From NCBI GenBank assembly GCA_015657535.1, contig JADHZB010000865.1, forward strand, positions 26,001 through 90,000: a stretch of DNA of 64,000 nt, written 5' to 3'. The notes beneath the pieces are model-generated. The model made no database searches. It worked only from the letters and a program-made list of their open reading frames with translations, and was not told where the DNA came from. The DNA is from Nephromyces sp. MM_2019 (taxonomy: Eukaryota > Apicomplexa > Aconoidasida > Nephromycida). How positions within the stretch are numbered: position 1 is the first letter of the stretch; each line of letters starts with the position of its first letter. Positions 38,598 to 50,384 of the stretch are shown piece by piece. A program made the position numbers and the translations under genes.

Positions 38598-39788
38598 TTA
38601 CCAAACAATAACAAAAATCAATGAGGCTTTTAAACTCTGTCATAACAAGCTTTTCCCCTACTGCTTAAGTTTTTAATGATAATTATGTTAACAATCTTTG
38701 AGATTTCAAATAAATATTTTAAGTTATTTTACAAAATCTCGTAAATGACAGGCATATTTACTTATTTATGAAAAAAATTAAGCTTGACAATATTTAATAA
38801 TCATTGAATTGTTTTTACTCCTTTATATAATATGATTTTTTTACTACTAACTTAAGCCTACTTTAAGACTCTTGGGTAAATAACCCTTAAATTAATTTTT
38901 TCAGAAACATCTTTTCAAGTCTAAATTTTTATTGAATCAGCTAAACTTATCAACAAAATATACGACAAACTACAAAACAATTACTTACAACATCTTATAT
39001 TTCCATTATAATTGAAAAATATTTACAACTTTTAGAATATCCTAAGAAGGAAATATTAGTAACTATATAAGATATAAATTTATTAAAAAATTTTGATATC
39101 AATCTAGAGCGTTTAAGCCGTCCTTGTAGTTAATTAAAGTATGAGCTTACTAGAACTCACTCCAACTCAATTGTGCTCTTTTATAAGTAAAGGATACTTT
39201 CTTGTTATAAAATTATTTCAAGTCTATGAAGGGAAGTTTTTACTACCATTTTTATCAAAGGAATCATTTGTTATATATAAACATAAATAAATATCCAGAA
39301 CTGAAATTTGTTGTTCAAATTTGTCAATTTACCAAGAACATAGACCCTGCTACTATCAAAAATTTATAACAAATTATTTCAGGATAAAAGTCCTGAATAC
39401 TTTATAATGACCAAGCTGCTATAGTTTATGACTTTAGGCTAAGTCCTCGAGCTCAATATAATGACATGTGATCAATTAATTGAAAGGATTTATCCTGCGG
39501 GCCATTACAGAAGAAAAGCTAAATATAATGATAAACTCTTCTCAAATTTTTTAGACTCACTAGCAAGTAATTAGTATAAAACTCTCCATTATGGCATTAC
39601 AAAAATTTAATTACAAAGTTATACATTGAAACTTCTGGATAAATCTCACAATAAAACATAAAATTTTCTAGAAAACCAAATTTTTGAGATATTAGTGTTA
39701 AAAAGTTAGATTGCTTAAAATTTTTTCATTCTTATATTTTCTTTGAAAAAAATTGTTAGATTTCATTTGTGGAGAAGAGAATGATATT
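38598..39788. other. Gene-free spacer
   Basis: About 1.2 kb of AT-rich DNA between + strand genes. Nothing recognisable. Confidence 0.35.
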
Positions 39789-40999
39789 ATGCAGCAATCT
39801 TTGAGTAGCGAAGAACCCGAGTTACGAGACTTTTATGAGTTTGATGAGGGTCAACAATATGAAGGAGATAATGAGGTTAGAATGCATTCAATTTATAAAT
39901 TTTAAAATCTCAGATATATATATATATATATAAATAAAGATATTTTTCCAAGCTAAACAGTTTAATTTTAATATAATTAAATGATTTTCTCCATTATTTC
40001 ACTATTAGTGTGAAAACAATGTCCAAGAAATTCCAGATTATACCCAAGATATAGAACCAGCGAATGTACATAATGATTTATCTGAATCTGCCGAAGCTGA
40101 AGGTGCTACCATAAAAGAGAACTTTGCATTTATAGAAAATAAGAATTTAAAAGATACGAGTTGGAGTGCTAGTTTATTTGACTTCAAGCCAAATGCAAAA
40201 CCTAGTTTTGAAGATGAAACAAGAGGTATAAATTCTACAGGAAAATATTATTGTGAGCCAGATGATGCTTACAACCCATGGTATTTCGGTCACCATAATC
40301 AAGTAAACAAAAAGAAACCTATGGCGGTTGAGAAAAATATCAAAAAACAACCCCAAGCGTGTTATGAGTACGAGTCTCTATATTATGGCCATTATAATTA
40401 TGAACAAGGTAAGCTATGTCAAGAGAATCTTGATTTTAATTTAATAAATTGACCTTATTTAGCGTGATTCACAAAGAAAATCCAAACACTCAACTTCATA
40501 ATTTGCTGATAGATTATGGAGGATCAAATTTCTTTGGAGTGAATGTACAACAATTTTCAAGCAACTTAGGTAATTTAATGGAGATTAGCTTTAAAAATAA
40601 TTATCTTTTTATTCTTATATTGATTAATAAAAAACAACAGTGCTGAGAATACCTAGACACTCTTAACGAATAGCTAAATGAAAGAGCACACAGAAATGCA
40701 CAATTACGATTGTCTATTTAAGACTTTCTAGATTTTTTTTGTTATAAATATTAATCAAATAGATTTATTACAGCTATATTTTTTTATCTTAAACTTCAGC
40801 ATATATGGTAAGCAACTTTACTGGTGGTTTAATCACAGCAACCACCTTTACTGGTGCTGCCTTTGCTCTCACCGGTGCAAAAATTGCATCGTCTGTGTCA
40901 AACAAGTTTACACAGCCAAGCTATCAAGATTTGGAATTTTATCAAAATATTCCTACGGACTCTGGCCCTTCATCATCAACTTACTACTGTACTTATTAA
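39789..40999 (+). CDS. Hypothetical acidic protein with a C-terminal hydrophobic segment, 259 residues
   Basis: I do not recognise this gene. Four exons (39789-39875, 40009-40408, 40477-40569, 40800-40999) join in phase. The first 160 residues are strongly acidic and rich in Tyr, Asn and Glu, with YYCEPDDAYNPWYFGHHNQ and YESLYYGHYNYEQ as the most distinctive stretches. The last exon begins with a Gly/Ala/Thr-rich hydrophobic segment (GGLITATTFTGAAFALTGAK) long enough to cross or dip into a membrane once, and ends in a short polar tail with YYCTY. There is no signal peptide, so it may be tail-anchored or peripheral. Exon 3 starts at an acceptor (ACAAAG) picked by phase, because the more obvious TTTAG acceptor gives a stop. 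Confidence 0.6.
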
Positions 41000-41603
41000 A
41001 TAATATAGAAAACAAACCAGCTCTGTCAAGACAAAAAAAAATCTAACCAAACAAGTCAAATTTTACTTCTGATTTAGATTCATTATTTCATTTGGGTACT
41101 GATATGGCTTCTTATTCCCCGCAATTAAAATAAAATTACTTTTAATTTGCTTTATTCTAGTCTTATGTTTATAATGTTCTGAACATCAATGCTACGCAAT
41201 ATGACAGATTTGAAACTTTATTACCTCACTTCCAGAAATTAGTTAATTTAAACTTTTTTCCAATCTAGTACCTTATGTATACCCAAATCAAAAACTTAAA
41301 AACGAATTAACTTTCAGATTAATGTATAATTTTTTCATTTTTTATTTAAACTTATCCAAAAGGTGTTGCTCGAGAACATGGTTTAAAATTTAAATTTCAA
41401 ATGAAGTATATCTATGAAACAATATCTGTATCATCACAAATATGTTCAATTAAAGATTTAATTATCCCTCTTTAAAGAATTAAAATAGCTGTAAATACTT
41501 ATCCCTTAACTCTTGAAACTAAATATAGGCTTAATTTGCCTGAAATAATTCTTTTAGATGAATTTCTAAGTGAAGCAACCTTCATAGTTTGATTTTAAGT
41601 TAT
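41000..41603. other. Spacer
   Basis: About 600 bases of AT-rich sequence between two + strand genes; no features seen. Confidence 0.35.
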
Positions 41604-43242
41604 ATGGATATATCAAGACTCCAAAAAGAAAGAATTAGCTCAGTTAAAAACCTACAAGAATTAAGAGTAATTTCTATTAGATAAAAAACTTGAAAAGTGA
41701 TATAGCAACTTAAATAAAATTGAAATTATAGAAAATTCTTAAACTTACTCCTTAGTATTTCATAGTTGCTAATATAATCAATTAATAATAATTATTTCAT
41801 CAGGAGCAAATAATTAGGTTACATATAAGCATAAGTGAGCATCGAAATTCAAAAAATGAATGCAACGCAACATATTCTAAAGATTTTATTAAGGTGAGAT
41901 TAGGTTTTCACGATTTAAATTATCTTAGTTTGAAAAATAAAAAGCATTACTTAGAAGTTTTATTTAACTGGTGCTTAATGCTATTTTATTTTATTTTATA
42001 TATAAATGAACATACACCCTCAGGCGAGTAAGGAAAAATGGGATAATGAGCAGTTATGCCTAAAGCAAATAAGGATTGATAATAGCATAAATAGGGTAAA
42101 TTATTCACTTTATATAAAAACTTTAAATGTCATTGAGAGTTAAAAATAAAAACACTGTGGAATATCTAAAAATTTTCAGGCTTTATATAAAACTGAAGAT
42201 CTTTTAAAAGAGTTTCAAAAATTATCCCAACAACACTCTTTTTTGGATCAAGGGCTTAAAAAAATTAAGGTTAAAAATTATTTATACAATTTTGTTGAAT
42301 CAGAAATTCTGATAAGTAAATAATCAATTGAACGCTTAGGATAAATTGCCTATAAGGCAAAAATCTGCTTCTACCAGCGTTGAAGGTCTTGAGTCTCCTC
42401 AGGATATTCTTAATAATAAAAATAATGAAGAGTTTGCCAATATTAAAAAAGATATGACTAAATGTATAAAAAAAATAACTAACATAGAGGTGCGACTTTC
42501 GCAAATTACAGACACCGTAAAATCAGTTGAACAAAACTTTTATAATAAAACGTCAAGAAAATTACTGAAAAATTCATCTAGAGCTGGATGGCCAGAAAAA
42601 AAAACTAGTTTCAGTAAAGAATTATTGAGGGGATTATCGAAATCAAACGAGTTGCAAAGAATTGAATCGGGTGCAAACAATAAATCTCTATCAAGCAATA
42701 ACAATTTACATAAATATAATCCCGATAGAATCAAAAGCTCATTACATAAGAACGGTAATTCTGAATTTACAAAATCTGATTTCAGCCTTAGTGAAAAGGT
42801 ATTTACTGGCAGCAATAGAATAAGTGAGGCCAATGCAAAAACTGTTGAAAAAGTGGATCAGAATGTTTTAATTAGGGATCTTATATCAGAAATTATATTT
42901 AAAAACAAAGATTGTTCAGAAGGTTATAAACCAAATCAGTTGAAAAATTTTGAATCAGAAGAGCGAGCTTCTTCGAATAGTAAAAATAAAATAGGGAATG
43001 AATGTCTAGAGAATCAGTTTCTTATTCAAAATGAGTTCCCTGATTATTCAAGTGCCCAAAGGGAAATTTTTAAAAGTGAAAAGGAAGCTAAAACTTGTAA
43101 AAAAGATGATAACTTATTCTCTGAGTATCAGATTTCTCTCCAAAGAGTGCTTAGTACCAAAATAAAGCTCCGATATAATGCATTAACAAATGAAATATCT
43201 CATTTAGAAAACGATTTGATAAATTCATTTAAAGAAAATTGA
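41604..43242 (+). CDS. Hypothetical coiled-coil protein, 405 residues
   Basis: I do not recognise this protein. Five exons (41604-41666, 41804-41893, 42024-42095, 42180-42269, 42340-43242) are all multiples of three and join in phase 0. The four short first exons each code for a single charged helix (for example MDISRLQKERISSVKNLQEL), so the N-terminal 105 residues look like a chain of coiled-coil segments. The last exon has a further heptad-like region (IKKITNIEVRLSQITDTVKS), then about 180 residues of Ser/Asn/Lys/Glu-rich, probably disordered sequence, and a final helix with LRYNALTNEISHLENDLIN. There are no membrane segments or enzyme motifs. A cytoskeletal or basal-body role is possible but unproven. 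Confidence 0.65.
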
Positions 43243-43663
43243 AAGTTCAAGGTATTCAGTAAAGAGTAAAAGTCAATCTAGGAAATGGAGAGCTTCTGTT
43301 TCTCAGTTTTAAGGAACTAGCTTACTAGTAAATAGGTTGCCAATCAGGCCTATAATTCATGTAATAAATTGTATAAAGCAGAGGTTTAAAATTTATTGTA
43401 ATACAGGAGGAAAAAAATTCAGTGTATGGTGTGGTAACTCATGAGTTTTATGTGGCTTGATGTTATGAAATCTAATATTGTATACCATCGAAAATTTCCA
43501 GTTGAAAAAACTTCTGATGGTAAAAGTCTTAAGAACTGAAACTAAACACAAAGAGTAATATATTGATAGACAAGTTTATAACTTTAATTCTTCTTTAGAA
43601 GCTTTTTTAAAATGGTGAAGAACGAAAGTTTAGGATTTTTGTTGTTTTTAGAACTAGCTAATT
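43243..43663. other. Convergent 3' spacer
   Basis: 3' flanks of two converging genes; AT-rich, nothing else seen. Confidence 0.35.
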
Positions 43664-45199
43664 TTAAATTTTTTTGCCAAATTTTACCATTTTCAATATA
43701 TATACTAGAAGCTCCCCTAGTGTCTCGTCTGTTAGAGGTACTCCTTTTTGTTCGTACATATTTCTGAAATAAAAATTAATATTTGAAAGCTAAAAATAAA
43801 TTATTAAAGTATTTACTTAAATAGATAAAAAAATTGTTATGTTTTAGTTTTAGAAAACTGAAATTAATAACATTAATATAATAAAAATTATAAGTAGAAA
43901 ATGAAAATAGAAATATTACTTCCATAACAAGTATCTAAGCAATCCACTCCAATAATCAGAATCACTATCAAAGGCGTAGTCAAGTTTAATGCAAAAATCA
44001 ATTGCAACCTGTTGCATTTCCTGAAGATACCTTGAAAACATTGTGTCCCTTATCTGAAGTTTAAATAATCTCAGGAATTTAGTTCAAAGTAGTAATTTAT
44101 ATAAATATTATAAGCTAAAAATTTTAAAGTTATGGGGCTGTGATTACTTGATGAGCGAGTAAAAACGCCCGATATGTATCCCAAACCTTTTCCCAATATA
44201 AAGTATTCAGTGATCCCAGTTTCTGGAAAATATATATAAGCTCACGAATAATATCCGAAATCACAAGAGTCAATTTAAATTTAATTTTCTTAACCAGCTC
44301 AACAAGTCTTCTGTGAACAAGCCAAGCATGAATCAGAAGTAAGAACATGTTACCGTCGGTGTCATCAAATTTAATTTTAAATGCTGTTAGATTGTTAAGC
44401 AAATTTGCCAAAGAAGTAGGTGAAAAAGATTGTTTAAGGAACAATTATCAAGAAATAAATTCTTTATAACTGAGCAGACCATTGAACTTTAAAGTTCTTG
44501 TATACTTTTAAATAAACGAACCTTCAAGGATCTGTCGCTTCGATGATTGCTCGTAAGTTGTTCTCATCAAAGATAAAGGATCTCTATATGGGTAGATGAT
44601 GTGAAACCTAAGAAATAATTATAGTGACACTCTCATTTCGGGTACAAAATTTAGCAGCTCAGTTTTTAGCTTAATTTCAGTCCAATAGGGGCAAAATGCT
44701 TGCATGAATGGCTTACTTTTCAAGTAATGGGATAAGCTTTTCGTGGAGAAAGCTAGTGTTATTGATATTGGTCGATGGTTTTTTGAGACAGTTTTGAAGC
44801 TCACTGTTTTTGATTTTCCATCTTTCGTCGCTCATAGCTAAGGAATGAAAATATTCTAATTGATCGAGCGTCTCATTGTTAAGCTCTGTCTCGTCGAATA
44901 TCTTAGGGATCTGAAATCATACATGTTTTTTATAAGTAATATAGTTCTTCAATAATCAGATATAGTTATAATGCCTAATCTTTTTAATCATTTCAATTTT
45001 TTCTTGTGTTTTGAGGGATGCTTAAGTTAATAAGAGTTACCTTAGGATTCGATCCTGATGAAATTGTGCTAAGGTTTTTCAAAAAGGGGTAAGTTATTTT
45101 ATGGCCAGTAATCACATTTTGTTCAAAAATCTGATATAGTGAGGGAGATAAACTGGACCATCTTGTAATCCTTCCAAATCGAAGGAGCCGTGGTAGCAT
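43664..45199 (-). CDS. UQCC1/CBP3-like cytochrome bc1 assembly chaperone, mitochondrial
   Basis: CBP3/UQCC1 binds newly made cytochrome b at the mitochondrial ribosome and is needed to build complex III. Six exons in coding order (45199-45041, 44910-44717, 44607-44522, 44383-44148, 44053-43920, 43763-43664) join in phase to 302 residues. The first 50 residues are rich in Arg, Leu and Ser with few acids (MLPRLLRFGRITRWSS), as in a mitochondrial presequence. The core in exon 4 has FDDTDGNMFLLLIHAWLVHRR, matching the family's helical block with the pattern LH.WMl..RL. The later part has MFSRYLQEMQQVAIDFCIKL, then YAFDSDSDYWSGLLRYLLW and a last helix ELLVYILKMV, in the order expected for the family (an AYDEGL-like stretch, then ALWRN, then the final helix). 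The match is divergent, so the family call is good but not certain. Cytochrome b, its client, is mitochondrially encoded. Confidence 0.7.
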
Positions 45200-45992
45200 A
45201 TTGAAAAAAATTTAAATTTCAATAAGTAGTTTTTAAAAGAACAAGTATCATATCCTGATTCCCCTTTCCAAAATTCTGACTGTATTCATTCGTAGTGTGG
45301 TTGTGCTTAACAAAGATTAATAGTTGTCGCTGTTATTATGTTAAGAGCTCAGAGATTGAGGTTTAAGTTGTTATTTGAATTGCTTTTTTAAAAAAGGAAA
45401 GCTAAATCATGTATGTTTAGTTTTGTAAAACTTAAATAAACCCAAGTGAAATTTTTATAAGTTGAATTACTGATATCATTCATCAATTCTGAGTTTATGT
45501 AAATTTTATAATTGAACTGAAGATTTATTCTAATGCCACAATTAGCTTACGTGTCCTCCAGGGATTAATATCTTAAGCAAAGCAAAGTCAAGTTATATTT
45601 TTAACAATCAATTCTATATGAAAACAAAATATATGTTCAAAGGTTGTGAATAAATAGTTTTCAAGAGTCAAATCTCAGCCATATTAAAGGTGAATTTTGA
45701 ATTCCTATTAAGACATCTTAACCAGCCTAAATGCCTTAATTGTTATTAGGATTTAAACCAAAAAAATGAGAAAATGTATTATGTTTTGAATTGAATTGAA
45801 TTTTCAAAACGAAATGATAATTCCTATCAATTCAAGTTATAATTAGATATCTCTTATACTTGGTAAGGTTTGTTTCCATTTTAATATATCTTTTTCATTC
45901 ATCATTAATTTTGCCTAAACTCCAAAAAATTTAGCATTTAAAACTAACATTGCTATTTGTGAACTCTTATTAAAAATGATTTAGGTGATTTG
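45200..45992. other. Spacer between two - strand genes
   Basis: About 800 bases; promoter of the UQCC1-like gene and 3' flank of the next gene. No features seen. Confidence 0.35.
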
Positions 45993-47125
45993 TTATGTGT
46001 GTGTGAGGCATGAAGCAAATTGATTTACTGTTTCACAGAGGCCAAAGTAAATATACTTTTCTCTACTCGAATCGAAGCGAGATATTCCTTTTATCAACTC
46101 GAGCTTATAGTCATCTTTGATTTGATATCTTAGCTTCAAGTACTTGTGATAATCTGCTGCTCTAAAGTCAGACGATACCTTAAGCCCTGATTTAAACATT
46201 AAATTTCGTTCCTTTTTAATTTCATCAATCTTATTTCTTCGAGAGATAAGCTTTGTTAAGCTTTCTTTTTGATTATCAACCAGCTGAATTTGTTTCGATA
46301 ACATCAAAACATTTCAGAATTCACATATATTATTAGGATTTGATAATTTAAGTAAGTGAATTTAAACTTTATTAGTATCTAACAACAACATGGTGCTTGG
46401 AAAGTGCATAAACACTTTTATAATTCAAAGATTCCATCTTCAAACCTTAGTAAGACATTTGATCCTACTTGTCAGGAACTTTAGTCGAGATTTAGATTTG
46501 TTTAGTATATTAAGCAACCTCTCATTATCTTGTGCTGTTCTTTCAAAGTTACACTCTAACATGCCAAAATGCTGGTTCTCGAATCCTTTGACAATACCTT
46601 CCTTTTTTTTAATACGTTTTCTCAAGCATTTTATGAATTTCAGGATCTTTTTTATTTCAGACACTGGACCACGACTTTGGCAATCCACTAAATCAATTGT
46701 GTATAAATATCGTGATGGAATTATAGGTCATCATAAAGTTTTTTTATAAGACTAATAGGATATGAGCATTTAGAACCATTAGAAATTTCAAGTCCATCTG
46801 AGAGCCTAAGTTTCTTAAGCTCCTTCTTTTTTCCATTCTCCTCTTGTCGAGTTTCATATGCTTGAAATTTGTTATAATATTGAAGTAATAAATTGTTATA
46901 ATCTATTTCTCTAAACACAAGAGGGCCTTGATCTAATTCTTTTAAGTAGTCTTGATTATTGCAGATATACAACTGGAGATAAATATTTTCCATCAAAATA
47001 GACTTTATATATTGTATTTCCTTATTATCACTATGTTCATTGTTTAAAATTTCAATACCACGCTTAAGTATAGGGCTTGCAGCTATTACATCTAATAAGT
47101 CTTGAGAAAGGGCCAAATCAAGCAT
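45993..47125 (-). CDS. Hypothetical coiled-coil protein, 301 residues
   Basis: I do not recognise this protein. Three exons in coding order (47125-46753, 46687-46446, 46283-45993) join in phase. Almost the whole chain is predicted by eye to be helical and charged: an N-terminal helical block (LSQDLLDVIAASPILKRGIE), a second with ENIYLQLYICNNQDYLKEL, then Lys/Glu-rich heptad-like stretches in exon 2 (EIKKILKFIKCLRKRIKKK) and exon 3 (ESLTKLISRRNKIDEIKKER). The final 50 residues are less charged and could be a small folded domain. There is no membrane segment. The first junction (ATTA/GTCTTA) has a weak donor and was chosen to restore phase. Composition resembles kinetochore, spindle or motor-tail proteins, without a specific match. 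Confidence 0.62.
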
Positions 47126-47876
47126 TTTTTATTATTCATTTCACCCTTAATTTATTTGGGAATGCTATAGTAGCATAGACTTAGAGTTGGGTCAAGAGTA
47201 TGAGCTAAGAAAATTTAATATTACACTGTAATATAGTTTGATCTCTAAATCTTCAGACAAAAAATCATGTATTTTCAGCTACTTTCTATTACTAGAATAG
47301 TATTGGAAATTTCTTATTTTCACACATATAACAATTCTGGTAAGAGTATTTGTGTTGTCTCATTCAAAATATAGAGATCCGCTTGTTAGATGTCCCACTT
47401 TTACAAGAAGTTTAGCATCTTAAACAAGCTTTCTTGAATTCCTATGACTTAAAAGAAATGATTAATTTAAATGTATAATTTTTTTAAAGGTCTTGCAATA
47501 CTATACTGGTTACATATTCTAACGGCCAATCAAATTTTGTGATATTAGGTCTAGCTTGGTTTTCTATACTAGCTAAACTTCTTGATAGTTTCTATTCATT
47601 TGATTAGTATAATGAAAGAAAAGTTCTTTACTTCATAAATTACATAATCTTAAGTTTTGTATATGTATGTAGAAATATAATTTGAATAAATTAATTGCCC
47701 ATTGACTACACTTTCTCTCACTTCTCAAATATTTAAAATTATTTAATAGAAAATAAAAGTTTTTTGTTATTTCAAATAACTAATAAAATTATGTGCTGAC
47801 ATGAGTAGTTAAAGTTATCTGAATTCAGAGTTTAAATATATGAAATAAATATCCGAGTGGATTTAGGTCGATGGAA
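47126..47876. other. Spacer between two - strand genes
   Basis: About 750 bases, AT-rich. 3' flank of the kinase gene and promoter of the coiled-coil gene. Nothing recognisable. Confidence 0.35.
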
Positions 47877-50384
47877 CTATTTTTGAGGTTCGTAGAATTC
47901 AATTTCCTCAGGTTTTATTTTAGTAATTTCTGTCTCAATGTGTTGAGTTGTGGGCCTTTCTTCTTTATTCCACTCTAAGCATTTGCAAACGATCGATTTA
48001 AGCACGGGGTGGAACCAGTTTGGTATTGAAGGAGTTTTTTTGTCGATTAATAAAGTCTGAATTATTTCTGAGGTATTAAATGTATCATGAAAAACTTAAG
48101 GCTTGTTCTTGTTCTATCAAAAGAAATTATGATTAATAGGTAGGTAGCTTAAGTTAGAGCAGAGTTTAGAGCTTTAAAAATTGTAATATAACAAACGGTG
48201 CTTTAACAGTTATAAACAAATAGAAAGGATATGTGTTGCGAAACGATCTAATACCTTTGTTATTTTTCTTATCTTGGAAAGGCACAGGGCCACCGAATAT
48301 CTCTATGAGGCAACAACCTATGCTCCATATATCAGCCTTTTCATTGATGATATTTCCAGAAATAAAACATTCTGGAGCCATATATCGTGGTGAACCGCCA
48401 TTTTCCTCTAGTTTTACATTTCTTTTGGAATCTAACTCCCTTGATTTACCAAAATCACAGAGCTTCAGGTTGTTCTGTAAGCAATAGGGGAATTAGCAGC
48501 CAATTAATTACTGTAAATATTTTTTTCAAGAGGGTAATTATATGTAATATTTCAAAATTGTGTTTGAAAACGCATGATCAGGTCTTACATAATCTAGCAT
48601 AATGAAAAATCAGTGTAAGAGATAATACAACAGAGAGATTAATTATTAATCTATTACTTCATTATCAAGAATTAAATTCGCTGTCTTCAAATCCCTATGA
48701 ATTATATTCTTTTTTTCATGCAAATATTTAACAGCTTGAACAAGTTGTATTGCCAATTTAATTCTCGTGCTCGTATCAATTGTTATCTTGCCATAAAACA
48801 AAGCATCGAATAAGTTACTCCCGCAGATATACTCCGTGATTATGGACAAAGATGAAGGATCGAGACACACTCCTAAAAACATTAATTAACATGAATCAAT
48901 TCATAAGACATAGAAAACTATTTACAATGAACTTAAAAAGAATAAATATTTAAATGACTTGCTAGCGTATATGAGACTAATTACATCTCCTTAATATGTA
49001 GCTTGAAAAACTTATGACTCATTTTAATATTAATAAAAATGGATCTATCTAGTGCAATAAAAAATGCGTTACCATAATATTTTACAACTCTTGGGTGCCT
49101 CAATTTTCTATAGGCATTAACTTCACGAGTTATGGACCTCATGGCTTCGAGAGTCATTTTTCCATGAGACTTTTTAACAGCTACCCACATTCCTTTCCAA
49201 ATCGCTGCAAAGACCTGTCCAAAACTACCCTTACTGATCTCAGATATTATCTTATAATCAGATTTTTGTATTATTTCGTTTTTTGGAATATTAAAGAGAA
49301 AATGACGTATGTTATCTTTTTCAATTACATGAGCACCAATAGACTTCGGGTAACCATTCTCAGTTAACCTATCTTTAGAGCTATCCAACTCTTCAAGGTA
49401 TTTTTTTTCTATTTTGATTATTTTCCGACTAAATTTCTTTTTAATCATATCATCATCAGGAAGATCTCTTGTTTTTATATTTGGGGTTTTTATAGCTACT
49501 GGGTTGATGGAATTATTCTCAGGTTTTTTAACAACTTTTGAAACTCCAGTGCACCCAGGAATATTATGAAAAATAGGCAAGCGTGCTGTCTTATTAGCTC
49601 TACTCATAGAATTTTGCTTAGCACTTTTTATTTTGTTCTTTGTAACTGTTGGAGGCTCGTATGCTTTTTCAAATACCGAATTTTTCAACTCTGAATTATG
49701 TTGCTGTTTGTGCGAAATATTATACATTTCAGTATTTATATCACTATATTCTCCTCTGCTATCAAAAATCGAATGGTTTCTAAGTAAGGACGAACTATCA
49801 AATTTAGCACTCGGTACTGACGGATATTTCTTAACATTAGCTTTGTTATAACTATAAGTGGAAGCATTTTCAAAATTTGTCGGGTTGCCTAAATACAAAA
49901 ACGGAAATAAAACAAATTACCTTTGACTATGGCTATCATATAAATTTAATTTACCATTTATCTGATCCTCAGCGTGAACTTCAGTGATGGTGCTTGAGTA
50001 CATTTCATACAGTTTAAAAAGGCATGGTTCTAAGTTATATTGAGCAACTTGTGGCTTTAAAGAAATACTCTGGTAAACTGGCCCTTCATAAGCTTTTGTA
50101 GAGTGGGGGTAATTATGAAATTGACTATTGAAACTTTGGGTAAAATAAGGCGATCGGCCATCATAGACTTGAGCATTATAAAATTCAGGGCAAAACATAG
50201 CTTTGTTGTAATAATCTAGGCTAGGAAAAGTAGGCTGAAGCTGATTCATAGATTGATAACCCAAATTGGGTGAATTAACTATATAGGGTGAATTAATTAC
50301 ACGATAGCTCCCAGCTGAATATTCACTCTCTCCACCCGTTGCAAATGCACTATAGCCAATGTTACAGAACGTTCCTTGCATCAT
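47877..50384 (-). CDS. Protein kinase, TKL/MAPKKK-like, with long low-complexity N-terminus
   Basis: Five exons in coding order (50384-49928, 49888-49073, 48872-48658, 48474-48255, 48067-47877) join in phase to 632 residues. The first 150 residues are rich in Tyr, Asn, Ser, Gln and Pro; the next 200 are basic and probably disordered. The kinase domain spans about residues 365-625: Gly-rich loop ISKGSFGQVF, VAVKK with the ATP-binding Lys, an alpha-C Glu in ITREVNAYRKLRHP, catalytic loop HRDLKTAN, DFG, APE, and DIWSIGCCLIEI, then the C-lobe Arg in EERPTT. All key residues are present, so it should be active. The pattern GVCLDP...IITEYICGSNLFDAL is most like the tyrosine-kinase-like/RAF-MLK group. 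The first intron is only 39 bases if the donor A/GTCAAA is right; the nearer GTAATT donor gives a stop. Confidence 0.85.
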
